From Caenorhabditis elegans (taxonomy: Eukaryota; Nematoda; Chromadorea; Rhabditida; Rhabditidae): 64,000 nucleotides of DNA. How positions within the stretch are numbered: position 1 is the stretch's first letter; each line of letters opens with the position of its first letter. Shown here piece by piece: positions 22,301 to 32,894 of this stretch. Under the pieces are notes generated by a model. The model was given only the letters and a program-made list of their open reading frames with translations, searched no databases and was not told the origin of the DNA. The stretch covers positions 2,604,001-2,668,000 of the forward strand of contig NC_003279.8 in NCBI RefSeq assembly GCF_000002985.6, given 5' to 3'. The position numbers and the translations under genes were made by a program.

Positions 22301-24112
22301 AAAATAGCCTAAATATAAATTCAACGAATAAACTATATAAATAATCAAAATATGCGTTAAAGGATGACAATTCAATATAATCTGTATTCAAGTTGCTACA
22401 GCGAAGATAAATTGGCAAATTTTCAGATTTTAGCGAATTTTGGCTATTTTTCCGGCTATTTTCTCTGTTTTTCTCAGAATTTAAGGCCATTTTCGCTGGA
22501 TTTTTGAATCAAAAGCTTACGTCTTCGCGAGATCATCAAACACACTATGATCCCTCACATCCTTTCCATGATTATGATCAAGCCACTCGGAGAGCACATC
22601 TCTCGACTCATTGAGCAGACGGCCTTTGGCTTCTTCAGTGGCAATCGAGTCTTGAGCCTTCATAGCTTCTTCCAGCGCACTCGATTGCTGCTGAACCTTC
22701 TTTATCATCACTTCGAACATCTTCTTCTTGTCCGGATCCATTTCAGTTTCGAATTTCGTCTTGAAATGTTCCAGCGCGGCGACAACGTCCTCGCACACTT
22801 TCATCACAGGTGGAGCCTGCGATTCGTTGAAGTACGACTTGAGCAGATGGCTTTGACGAGCTCTTTTGATGATTTTATCGTCCACATCAGTGATATTCAT
22901 GATAAATTCCACATCATATCCGAAATAATCCCTGAAGACTCTTCTCAAAATATCCAAAGAGAGATAGGATCGAGCATGGCCCATATGCGAAGAATCGTAG
23001 ACTGTCGGACCGCAAATGTACCATCTGACCTGAAAAATGTGATTATTTTCTGGGAAAATAGTCGAAAAACTCACTCGTTTTCCTTCATTCGGAACGAAAA
23101 CCTCTTTCTGACGAGTCAAACTATTGTAGACGGTCAGTTGAGGCGGTGGAGTCGCATTTTTTGGCTGATCCCAGTGTTTTTGCACGCGTTTGACGGCTAC
23201 TGAAGTTAAAATATATATATATATTAAATGGCGAGTAGAGTTTGTGGGTATTTTGCTTAAATAGACTAAAACTGGTCCAAAACCATCGAATTTCAAAATG
23301 AGACGTCACAAAAAATTTCCAAAAGTTGTTTATGGTCGGTCAAAATTTCGAAAAAAAAAGAGCCAAATTTTGCTAAAATCTGAAATTTTGCACACTTTTC
23401 TTTGTCACAGCCGCTGGATTTTAGTTTTTCTGAAATGACCACCTTTTAATCCTGATTTTGGTAATTTATCTCGCGGAAATTCGCTGATTGAGATAGATTT
23501 TGAGTCGATAGGCATCCAATTTCGATCATTTTTGGATGCCTATCGGCCTAAAAGTTGTCTCAATCAACGAATTTAGGCGAGATAAGTTACCACAATTAGG
23601 ATTAAAGGGTGATAATTTCAGAAAAAAAAACTAAAATCCAGCGGCTGTGACAAAGAAAAGTGCGCGAAATTTCAGATTTTTGCAAAATTTGGCACTTTTT
23701 TTCCGAAATTTTGACCGGCCATAAAAATTTTTTGGAAAGTTTTCGTGAAGTCTCATTATGAAATTCGGTGGTTTTCGACCAGTTTTAGTCTATTTAAGTA
23801 AAATACCCACAAACTCTACTCCACCTTTAAAAAACTGCACCGCACAATTTTGCAACCTTGCCGCACGGTTTTTCTTTTTTGTTGTTTTTTTTTAAATTTC
23901 GGTTTTAATTTTTATTCCTTTCTTTTCGAATTTAATCCAATTTAATTTTCATAAGATTGTGAGAATTAAATTGGATAACATTTTCATTCAAAAAGCAGAG
24001 AAAATTCGAAACTTATTCAAAAATTGACAAAAAAAAAAGGGAAAACCGTAAAATCACGCTCCGCCTCTATTTCTTAATTTAAAACCCAACCTGGTCTCAA
24101 ATTAGGATCCAT
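19360..24112 (-). CDS. cars-1: cytosolic cysteinyl-tRNA synthetase
   Basis: Seven exons on the - strand join in phase: 24112-24091, 23199-23075, 23029-22521, 22025-21327, 20543-20015, 19955-19644, 19428-19360. They encode 754 residues, close to the 748 of the human enzyme. The product ligates cysteine to tRNA-Cys. Class I signatures are present: '[19 protein letters not shown]' (HIGH-type motif, with the Cys zinc ligand), '[12 protein letters not shown]', '[11 protein letters not shown]' and '[13 protein letters not shown]' (KMSKS). '[19 protein letters not shown]' and the charged C-terminal '[13 protein letters not shown]' linker are typical of the eukaryotic protein, which ends [16 protein letters not shown]. 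Exon 1 (MDPNLRP + split Val) is confirmed by its duplicate at 26623-26644. Introns hold four repeats, including a 590-bp foldback. Its 5' region and exons 1-4 were copied into 26.4-29.9 kb. Confidence 0.95.
19478..19617. repeat. small foldback in last cars-1 intron
   Basis: 'CACCACGAATTCAAGATTGG' and 'GCGGATCTACG' on the left are mirrored by 'CGTAGATCCGTAAT' and 'GATCTTGAATCCGTGGTG' on the right. It makes the C-terminal exon appear extended in one frame (stop near 19491), which I reject as the true end. Confidence 0.75.
20716..21195. mobile_element. hAT-like TTGCCGG element in cars-1 intron 5
   Basis: The left end 'CAGGGGTAGGCGGCAA' and the right end, inverse of 'CAGGGTGGACGGCAAAC', are the terminal signature of the family, and the inside is TTGCCGATTTGCCGG units. 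Unlike three other copies, the flanks (left TACCAAGT, right GTTCGACT) do not form an 8-bp duplication, so the copy may be recombinant. Confidence 0.7.
22130..22490. repeat. diverged foldback in cars-1 intron 3
   Basis: Left 'TTGCAGCGGCTGGAATACAG' and 'CACTTTTTAATGC' are loosely mirrored by 'CTGTATTCAAGTTGCTACAG' on the right. The element is copied, with identical frames, inside the inverted duplicate at 29200-29690. Confidence 0.65.
23232..23821. mobile_element. 590-bp foldback element in cars-1 intron 1
   Basis: The arms run from 'GAGTAGAGTTTGTGGGTATT' inward and are mirrored to 'AATACCCACAAACTCTACTC'. The centre of symmetry is at about 23528 (GGATGCC palindrome). The arms are ~290 bp each with moderate divergence. 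It encodes no protein and is probably a non-autonomous DNA transposon. Confidence 0.85.
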
Positions 24113-24595
24113 AATGCAGTGGTGATGGCTTCGTAGTTGTAATTTCGAGCAATTCCAAGCGAAAAGCTGCGTCTGATTGCGATTAAAGCTCGCGAACAGC
24201 AGCACACGGACCAAGTTTTTCGAACGCGTCGTGCCGAATTTTCGAACGAAAACGCCTAAAAATGCGGTGGTTTTCGATGAGTGGAGGAGAAGGACGAGAG
24301 AGTGGAGACAAGTGAAGAGACTGCAGACAGCTACGCAGCTGTTTGCAGTTCGATGACAGAAAATGAACGGAGAATAAATATATTTAGAGCTGTTGGAACG
24401 GATAAACGGATGAGGAGAGATAGAAAATCGGATAAAATGCTGTTTTCCGAGGAATTTTACATTTAAACAAATTAAAAATCGCTTCAAATTCAGAAAACCA
24501 CAGCCAAAAAATGGTTTTTTTTTGAAATTCCGATTTTTTTTGGATTTTTCGTAACAAAATATATTTTTTAAATGCATCAGGTCCATAAAATTCAG

Positions 24596-24724
24596 ATTTT
24601 CAACGTCTTAGAAAACCAGTTCCCCTACCCGGAACTTGCGAACCTCTTTCCAGTAGCATTAGCGATTATCTTATCAAAAAATGTCCATATCAACGTCCGC
24701 CGTCGCCTCGTTTTCGATGCCTAC
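24596..24724 (+). pseudogene. orphan exon-like frame, unrecognised
   Basis: A 43-codon open frame is bounded by an acceptor (ATTCAG ends 24595) and a donor (TAC|GTGAGA). It reads IFNVLENQFPYPELANLFPV and then a hydrophobic-to-basic stretch with 'NVRRRLVFDAY'. Codon texture is more coding-like than the flanks, but no partner exon was found. It sits about 480 bp upstream of cars-1 on the opposite strand. It could be a gene relic or a chance frame. 24725-25480 holds nothing else recognisable. Confidence 0.25.
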
Positions 24725-25479
24725 GTGAGAATTCTCAGAAATAAAAAATTGTGGGAACACACTGAAATTATTATTGAATTGCGGAAAAAAAAAATGAATT
24801 GAAAGTAATGTCTCTACACACGGAAAGCCAAATAACACTGACGAAAAGAGCGTTTTTGATTACATCATCTCCACCCAGCTGACGCGCCGCTTTCGTTATA
24901 CTCTCTTTTTGCAACATTTTCATTTTCTCGTGGGGTGGAGGAGAGAAAAAAGAGTAAAAAAAGCATTATATTAACTGCTGATAAGCTTTGCAATGGTTTT
25001 TCTTGTTTCAAATTTCGAGAACAGGAGATGAATTTAATCAACTTGGAAAAAAAACATTGAACATTTGAACAAAAGCGAGTGTTTTCCGCGCAAAATGGTC
25101 ACGACACTTGCTGCCAGCTGGCTGTTCCAAAAGTACTGAGGCTCCAAGTGCATTTTCCTGGAAAACTTGGGCAAAATCATCCGATTTTATTCAAAAAAGC
25201 AAAAAGTATGATGCTTATTGAAACGTGGACAGGGTTTGTTTGTTCAGACACGCATGCATCGAACACAATAACGGAATACACCCACACGGAATCAGTCGTA
25301 GCCGCTTTTTTTTATTGGAAAATGTATGAAAATTTGGAAATTGGAGGAAAAATGCAAGAAAAAATGAAGAAAAAAACATTAGAAAATAAATAAAAAAAAG
25401 AAAAATCCTCAGGTACGTGAAATTGCGTAAGATTTGGCGCCTTTTGTGCAAACACGTCTTCGAAAATTTGAATTTGAAA

Positions 25480-26436
25480 AATAATTTGAACAAATTGTTT
25501 TTTTTTTGTTTTCTGATTTTTCTAAACATTTCCGTTTAAAAGAGTTTTCTTTTTATCAAAATGCATTTTATATTTTATTTGTTCTTCTAGAAGTAAAATA
25601 TATTCCTTTTTATGGTGTAAGCTCGACAATAAATGTGTCTTTTGAATTCAACGATCTAACTAACTTTCATGGAAGATATTTCAGATGTAACGGGCCATAA
25701 TGAGCGGTAGTGGGGATGCAAAGCCCCCGATTCTGATTCTTTGAGTATACTCATCACATTGATTGCTACTTTTGGGGATTCCATCAGAAACATCCTTGCG
25801 TGGAGCCAACTCAGCCTTTCTAGAAATCAAGCGATACTAGTTCCGTGTATGCGTTGTTGGACAGCAAAAATGTCATTCTCCGTGCTTTCTAGGCGCTAAA
25901 AAGTTTGAATGCGCGCCGGAAGTTGAAAACTACATCTCTCCTTGCAGATATCTTCGCGTCGGCATCGATTCAAGGACAAGGATGCTGGGGATTCGAGGAT
26001 TTGGACGAATTGGACCGAGGGCGTCGGCTATTGGATGGATATTCTATGGAGTACGTTCTTGGATTGTTCGCTGTATTGTAAGTCGTTCAGACAGCCGAAA
26101 ATGAGCAAATTTGAGTGAATTTCAGTGTGAGAAAGGAGTTGTCAAGATCAGCGAGCTTCGTAAAATCTACCAGTCGACCGTCGTCAAGGATAGATAAGTT
26201 CAGTTCAGACCTCTGTCGGGAGTCTTGAAAGCTGTCAATGAGAATTTGCTGCATTGGCAGGGATGGAATGTAAGATTTCATAGTTTTTCAATGCTTATTT
26301 TTAATTTATCTTTTAAATCTTCAGGCAGTCATCCAAGACGATCGCCTCACCTATGTGAATGTGAAGGGAGATACACCGAATGATGTGAGAGCAAGCGAGA
26401 CCGAGAGAACATTGGCAATTCTCAAGAATATTTAAT
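25480..26436 (+). pseudogene. broken partial copy of the NSE3/MAGE gene, with a foreign insert
   Basis: From 'AATTTGAACAAATTG' through the 5' flank, this copies the region before the intact gene at 38740 (shared 'AAGCTCGACAATAAATG', 'GATCTAACTAACTTTCATG'). The start resembles MSGSGD, but then about 330 bp of unrelated sequence replaces exon 1 and most of exon 2. That insert includes an exon-like stretch near 25950-26050 reading WGFEDLDELDRGRRLLDGY after TTGCAG. Homology resumes at 'TTGGATTGTTCGCTG' and runs through exon 3, which contains TAAGTT in place of TCAGTT, hence a stop after 'VVKDR'. It continues into exon 4 until AATATTTAA at about 26434, where the cars-1-derived sequence begins. Introns are copied too, so the duplication was DNA-based. 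Confidence 0.8.
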
Positions 26437-26439
26437 TTT

Positions 26440-27545
26440 TTGATCTGCTCTCTCGTCCTTCTCTCATCGAAAACCGCATTTTTAGGCGTTTTCGTTCCAA
26501 AATTCGGCACGACGCGTTCGAAAAACTTGGTCCGTGTGCTGTTCGCGAGCTTTAATCGCAATCAGACGCAGCTTTTCGCTAGAAACTGCTCGAGATTACT
26601 ACTAAGCCATCGCCACAGCATTATGGATCCTAATTTGAGACCAGGTTTGTTTTGAATTTATCGATCCGTGAAAAGCAGCGATGCACAGATACAGATGCGG
26701 AGCATAATTTCTTCCAATAAAGTTTTGGTTTTACTTGTTTTATTTTATTTATTAGAATTAAAATCTTATTCCCAGTTCATTCTTATCAGATTATGAGAAT
26801 ATTTGGTTGTCGAAACATGAAATATTCTCACAATCTTATGATAATTTAGTTGGAAAACATTTTCATTCGAAAAAGAGAACAAAAAATTAAAATCGAGATT
26901 TTTTCTTGAAAAAAATTTAATAAAAAAAAGAAAAACAGTGCGGCAAGGTTGCGAAATTGCGCTCCACCTAAATTTCTGTGCGATCCTTATATTTCAACAG
27001 TATTTATAAATATAATTAAAGTATATTTCAATTTCAGTAGCCGTCAAACGCGTGCAAAAACACTGGGACCAACCAAAAAATGCGACTCCACCGCCTCAAC
27101 TGACCGTCTACAATAGTTTGACTCGTCAGAAAGAGGTTTTTGTTCCAAATGAGGGAGCACGAGTGAGTTTTTCTACTATTTTCCCAGAAACTAATGATAT
27201 TTTGCAGGTTGGATGGTACATTTGCGGTCCGACGGTCAACGATTCTTCGCATATGGGCCACGCTCGATCCTATCTTTCTTTGGATATTCTGAGAAGAGTC
27301 TTCAGGGATTATTTCGGATATGATGTGGAATTTATCATGAATATCACTGATGTGGACGATAAAATCATCAAAAGAGCTCGTCAAAGCCACCTGCTCAAGT
27401 CGTACTTCAACGAATCGCTCCACCTGTGATGAAAGTGTGCGAGGACGTTGTCGCCGCGCTGGAACATTTCAAGACGAAATTCGAAACTGAAATGGATCCG
27501 GACAAGAAGAAGATGTTCGAAGTGATGATAAAGAAGGTACAGCAG
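26440..27545 (+). pseudogene. inverted partial copy of cars-1 (5' region, exons 1-3)
   Basis: The copy covers the cars-1 upstream region, exon 1 (26623-26644, MDPNLRP), exon 2 (from 27038, [13 protein letters not shown]) and exon 3 (from about 27209), in the opposite orientation to the parent. The HIGH-type motif survives, but the family Tyr before it is Asn ([12 protein letters not shown]). A 4-nt deletion at about 27417 shifts the frame after 'LKSYFNES'. Homology ends after '[10 protein letters not shown]' at about 27545. Intron 1 is different and shorter than in the parent: the 590-bp foldback is absent. Non-functional as it stands. Confidence 0.88.
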
Positions 27546-27578
27546 TTTTGCAGGGTATCTCTCCTTGACACGAGTTCG

Positions 27579-28285
27579 ATGGACCCCCGAATCGGTTATC
27601 TGGCCGTCTTGAAAGGTGAACATTGTGCAATATTATCTTAATTTTACTAATTTTGTTTTTTACAGGGCGTGCAATTGCTGCTGCTCAGGCCTCAGAACTC
27701 AACGCATTCTAAGCTGCTGCAAACGACCTTCATCGTATATCTGCACAAATCGAAGCGGTTCAGCTCGAAGACGATATCCACGTGTAAGTTTTTTTAGAGC
27801 CGGGCAATTGGATGGGCCTTCGAAACTATGTGTGAACTGCACATCTTGCTCATCTGAGTTAATGCTCCATTCAATTCTCTTAATCCTAAAAATAATTACA
27901 TTTGACATTTGAAACCGTGCCCTGCCTTGCAAGATCAACAACTCACGCTCAGTTTCGGAGGCGTAGTCATTGCAATCTCTCGCAACCGACACTCTTCCTG
28001 ACTCTTCTTTTAAACTGATTTCAATATTCAAATTTTCAGATATGTTCCACCAAATCAAAACGGGGTGTTGGATCGATTCCGCGATGCACGACAAACCGCT
28101 GCTGGTAATAAACTAGGTCATCACAAAATTTAATACACTTTCTTACGGAGGCCGCATTCGCAGCTTGTGCCGCAGCTGCTGGATTCGCCCATCATGCTGA
28201 GCCAGCCCAACAGGAGCTCTTCTATGCCGTTCGGGAGACCATTTGTCAACGTATACAAGCTATGGAACCGCGCCGGGGCGGGCTA
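27579..28285 (+). pseudogene. unrecognised small gene, copy 1, with a nonsense codon
   Basis: Exons 27579-27615, 27666-27783, 28040-28104 and about 28151-28285 chain in phase: MDPRIGYLAVLK, GRAIAAAQASELNAF, stop, AAANDLHRISAQIEAVQ, YVPPNQNGVLDRFRDAR, then an Ala-rich segment and 'ETICQRIQAMEPRRGGL'. One TAA interrupts exon 2, and the acceptor before the last exon is degraded (ACGGAG instead of TTTCAG). AATAAA follows at about 28304. I do not recognise the family. A second partial copy lies at 30200-30560. Confidence 0.5.
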
Positions 28286-28337
28286 TAAATGAATCTCATA
28301 TTCGAATAAACATTTGTTGATAGAATTTTTACCTTGT

Positions 28338-28950
28338 CTGCACTGACCATGTGCTTGTACTTGATCAATGAAGAGTATGCACAGGTTATTGATTTTTTGC
28401 AGCCGCCATCTAGTTTTCTGTTTTCAGACAATTTGCACCGCGCTGACGTCAGTGCCGCCGGCTCTTTTTTCGTATCGAGTTTTGTAAATCAGATGACTGA
28501 TAAGCAGGGATATGTGAGTTTCGAATTCCACTACGTGACCGCGAAGAAAAAAACTCGGCCACCAACGTAATACACCGGATTTTTGCCTCCTTCGTTTGCG
28601 CGTAAAACATGGTGCATCGATGTCGGCGTACCGCACGGCCGTAACCACTTCTGGCTTTCTTCACATTTTGAAATGGAAGAGTTTGCCGAATCAGGCCATT
28701 TTGTATCGGCCACGGCCGGGGAAGGTTTACGGCGCGTTGCGTGTCGCGTCGCGGCTCGGTTTCAGTTGTACAACTAAATGTATTTGTCCGTGTGGAGTAC
28801 ACGACTTCTCCACGCGTTGTCAGGCAGGCGATTCTCAGTGGAGCGCGAAAACTGCAATGAGGGAGGCCAGAAGCCCGTGCAACCATATTTTTCACAGGGT
28901 TCTGGCCTGCCTCATTGAATTTTTCGCGCTCCATTGAAACTCCACACCGA
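28338..28950 (+). repeat. duplicated segment of the REEP-MSP gene
   Basis: A direct, near-identical copy of 13798-14412. It carries the last 48 nt of exon 2 (ALTMCLYLINEEYAQ) and most of intron 2 including the GCGCGTTGCGTGTC palindrome. The breakpoints are sharp: before TCTGCACTGACC at the left, and after GAAACTCCACACCGA at the right, where cars-1 sequence begins. One coding difference is Gly to Glu. Confidence 0.9.
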
Positions 28951-29755
28951 GCGCTGGAACATTTCAAGACGAAATTCGAAACTGAAATGGATCCGGACAA
29001 GAAGAAGATGTTCGAAGTGATAATAAAGAAGATTCAGCAACAATCAAGTGCGCTGGAAGAAGCCATGAAGGCTCAGAAGCCAAAGGTCGACTGCTCAATG
29101 AGTCGAGAGATGTGCTCTCCGAGTGGCTTGATCATAATCATGGAAAGGATGTGAGGGATCATAGTGTGTTTGATGATCTCGCGAAGACGTAAGCTTTTGA
29201 TTCAAAAATCCAGCGAAAATGGCCTTAAATTCTGAGAAGAACAGAGAAAATAGCCGGAAAAATAGCCAAAATTCGCTAAAATCTGAAAATTTGCCAATTT
29301 ATCTTCGCTGTAGCAACTTGAATACAGATTATATTGAATTGTCATCCTTTAACGCATATTTTGATTATTTATATAGTTTATTCGTTGAATTTATATTTAG
29401 GCTATTTTTAGACCATTTAAAGCCGACATGCACTAAAAATCGCCGAAATTGGGTGTCTGTTGGCTTGAAATGTGCCTAAATCAACGAATTAAGCATTAAA
29501 AAGTGAAAAAAAAATGATGAAAACTGTATTCCAGCCGCTGCAACAAGGCGAAGTTGACGAATTTTCAGAATTTCAAGTTAGATTTTTTGTTTTCTACTCT
29601 GGTTTTTCTGAATTTGAGTCTTTTTTTCTTCGATTTTTAAATGAAAATCCCTTTTCCACCCTCAAAATCAATTTTTTTTTTCAGCTACGAAAAGGAGTTC
29701 CTAGCCGATATGGCTCGTCTCAACGTTCTCCCGGTCGACGTGCTCACCAGAGTCT
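28951..29755 (+). pseudogene. second inverted copy of cars-1 (part of exon 3, intron 3, start of exon 4)
   Basis: Corresponds to the parent complement of about 22775-21955. A 19-nt deletion after 'EEAMKAQ' shifts the frame. Intron 3 is carried over with identical 86-residue and 56-residue spurious frames, so divergence is very low. It ends inside exon 4 at '[12 protein letters not shown]'. Confidence 0.88.
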
Positions 29756-29896
29756 CCGCTCAAGACTCGATTGCCACTGAAGAAGCCAAAGGCCGTCTGC
29801 TCAATGAGTCGAGAGATGTGCTCTCCGAGTGGCTTGATCATAATCATGGAAAGGATGCGAGGGATCATAGTGTGTTTGATGATCTCGCGAAACGTA
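29756..29896 (+). pseudogene. third cars-1 fragment (end of exon 3 again)
   Basis: Immediately after 'TRVS' of the preceding copy, the sequence jumps back to exon 3 ('[20 protein letters not shown]' ... 'HSVFDDLAK') and repeats the parent complement of about 22662-22521. It then passes into unrelated sequence. Exon order 3-4-3 cannot arise by simple splicing and marks a genomic rearrangement. Confidence 0.88.
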
Positions 29897-30199
29897 GGAT
29901 TTTCTACTTGGCCGGTCCATTTTTACAGTCTCAATGGCACCTTGAGTGCTCTGTAATATCCTCTAGGTAATATTTATAATGGAAAACATGATTTTCAAAA
30001 CAAAACATTGTAATTTTATTTTTTTTTTACCTGGAAATCACTTTCGTATACGCAAACAACAACAGTAAACGGGAAAAAAAACTTAAAAGTAGGGTTTTTG
30101 CTCACGCTTTAAAGGCGCATTCAATTTGACAGACTGTGGGTCTCACAACGACTTTGGTAACGGGACTTCTCACCCCCCATTTTAATCCCAAAAATTGTT

Positions 30200-30590
30200 G
30201 GCATTGGAAACGGTTCCCAGTCTTGCAAGATCATCTACTCACGCTCAGTTTCGGAGGCGTAGAAATCCCTCGCAGCCGACACTCTTCCCGACTCGTCTTT
30301 TGCAATTGGTTTCTGTAATATATATTTAAATTTTCAGTGCAGTCCCGGCAGCTCGAAATATCGTGTGGAACGACCATCTGCGAATTCGAAGAGATGCTGC
30401 TGGTAATAAACTAGTTCATCACGAAATGTAATTAATTTTATTTCAGTTGCTGCTGCTGCTGCTGTCAACAACACAGCTGGACTTGCTGATATGGACCAAG
30501 GGACCAGGATCGAGTTACCAAAATCAAAGCATCAATGGTTAGATGTATTCAGACGATAGATCCTGGCCACGGAGGAAACTGAATGATAAT
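30200..30590 (+). pseudogene. unrecognised small gene, copy 2 (partial)
   Basis: The stretch 'CTCACGCTCAGTTTCGGAGG' to 'GACACTCTTCC' and the following exon match 27930-28130. The exon after TTTTCAG reads 'SAVPAARNIVWNDHLRIRRD', then GTAATAAACTAG as in copy 1. An intact acceptor TTTCAG leads to VAAAAAVNNTAGLADMD. The front exons are missing. 30600-32230 shows no gene, only AT-rich DNA. Confidence 0.4.
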
Positions 30591-32240
30591 GTTTACACGC
30601 GTGAAGTCAGAAATTCAATTTTTGTTATAAACCTGTTAATTTTTGCTACTTTTTTATGGATTGATTGAACCACACAGCGCCTCAAATCGGGAGAGAAGAG
30701 CGAAGAAAGTGGTTTTAGCGCGGGAGCGCGTTTGCTGCAGACGTCGCACGGATTGGAATTAATGTATAGCAAATCAGAGAAATTTCTCTGGATTTTAGGG
30801 ACTTTAAAGCAATTTTCAACAAGCGGGCCGGCCCAGAGACTGTTCGCGATGCGATTTACTTCATTTTAACATAAATTTTTCCCCAAATAAGCTCGAAATG
30901 AGCTCTGAATTTCGGCGGTTCTGAACATTTTTTTAAGATGAGGGATTTTGACCTGGTCAATCATTCGTCCAAGGGGCGCACTACTGACCCCCTCCCTTTT
31001 TTCACTCGTTTTTCTCATTTTAACTTGAGCATCTGCCAAGCAGCCTCTAATAAATGCCGAGTGTGGCGACTCCGCCCCTTTTTCGCGTTTTTTCGCGTTT
31101 TTTTTGGCTTGCGAAAAAATGTCACACTTCGTTTTCATTAATAACTCCAGAGCCGTTTGACTGAATTTTATAATATTTGACAGCTTACTAGAAATATTTC
31201 ACCCCACGGGGGAGCAAAAAACTGCACAAAGTTTGGAGCAAAACTGAGCTCAGGGCGGCTTTCCCCAGTTTGAAAAAAATTTTTGTTGCTCTTTTTACCC
31301 CCAAAAAACCATGTTTTAATTGAATTAAAGTTCGGGTTTTGCTCGGTTTTGTTCCAAATTTATGTGCATACTACTCAGAGAGGTGGATTTTTTGAAAGAA
31401 AGTTTGAGTTCATAAGTGCAAAAGGCAAAAAGTTGTGATAAAACAAAAGGCCAAAAAAAAAAGCCATTTTGCCAAAAAAAATTTTTTTTCCGAAAAAGTA
31501 GTTTTTCGTCTTTATCTCAAGTTCTACTTCATCTTTTTCGATACTTTTTTTTCTACCCCACGTAAAAAAGTACGCTGAACACGATTTTCAACTCAGAATT
31601 AAGAAAAGTTTTATGAGTCGGCCGAGCAAGACGAATAAGTGCCACATTTTGCACACTTTCTCATTTTCGCGAATCTACTTTTTCAATCATAACTCGGTCA
31701 GTTTTCAAGTTTTCTTAGTTTTCCAAAAATTGACGTGTAGGTCTCATCAAGACGCATCGAGACATATAAAATTTGTAAAAAGTTCAGTGGGAAAATTTTT
31801 CAAGAAAAAAATAATTCAAAAATTTAGTACTGGGGGGAGTGGTTTCCTGCGTCTCCTGAGCATTTTTTCACTAAAGTTTTGCGGAATGTATTTTTAATTC
31901 ATAGTTTTTGATTTTATTTGATGGAAGATGAAGTTTCGTCGCATTAGAAATACTCTGCCAAGAGATATTATTTTTATTAATTTTCAGGCCAAAACTTGTT
32001 TTTTTTCTATACATCTGTCTGTGTACAAGATATAGCCCTCAACTGTACGTCTCCTTTTTGGGAAATCAATAATGAGTACAATCCTGTAATAAAATTTTCA
32101 AAAATTCGTTTTCCCGCTGACATATCAGTAATAAACGGTTTTCGAATGCCTTTTCTCAAAATGTAATTATTGAAGAAAACGGAATCGAAAAACGACTCCC
32201 TCCAGAAATTTCCCTTCCCTGCATCTCCCTGCCGGGTCTC

Positions 32241-32310
32241 TCCCGCATGGCCGAGTGGTTAGTGCGTATGGCTGTGAATATTTTGCTCGTTGGCTCGATT
32301 CCCCCAACTG
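32241..32310 (+). pseudogene. tRNA-like relic (A box and B box)
   Basis: 'TGGCCGAGTGG' at 32248-32258 fits the Pol III A box as in Ser/Leu tRNAs, and 'GGCTCGATTCC' at 32292-32302 fits the B box. The acceptor ends do not pair (5' CTCCCGC against AACTGAC), no proper anticodon stem forms, and the T-arm pairs only with an enlarged loop. It may be the head of a tRNA-derived SINE-like repeat extending through the GC-rich stretch at 32395-32520. Confidence 0.4.
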
Positions 32311-32894
32311 ACAAATTTTTTTTGGGTAATCGGGATTCGAATAGAAATGCTCGATTTTAAGCAAAATATGAGTGGGTCTCCTCCCATTGGCTCACTGCAA
32401 TTGTCACGAACCCTCTGACAGGTTCGAGGCGAAGCCGAGAACCTACGTCCGACTGGGGGACTCGCCCTACACCCCCTGCAACTGGCGGACCCGCAGGGCC
32501 CGCTAGTCGATTCTCTTTAGTTTTCCTCTGTATTTCGAACAAATTTTGTCGAATTTTAATGAAATGTTCATAAATAAAATGTAAAATAATCGATTAGTTC
32601 ACAAATTTGTCGAAATTTCGGCTTTTATCGTCATGAAAAATCACTTTTCCGTAATAATTATAGAAATTGACGATTTTGTCATTTTTTCAAGCCTTTTTAA
32701 AACTTTTTCGAGTCTAATATTCGCACAATTTGATCGATTTAGCAGAAAATAAAAATAAAAAATTATGTTTCATTTCTCCAGTGTCCGTGCTTCTTCTATC
32801 TGTTTCCTTTTCTGTCCGTTCGGGTTTCGGCTCTATGTTTCCCAATTTTCTTGTGTTTTTTTTTTATTAATTCTTCTCAATTATTCAATTTCAG

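Noticed and set aside
27034..27540. Second functional cysteinyl-tRNA synthetase gene
   Set aside because: A 4-nt deletion shifts the frame, later exons are scrambled, the KMSKS-containing part is absent and the Tyr before the HIGH-type motif is changed.
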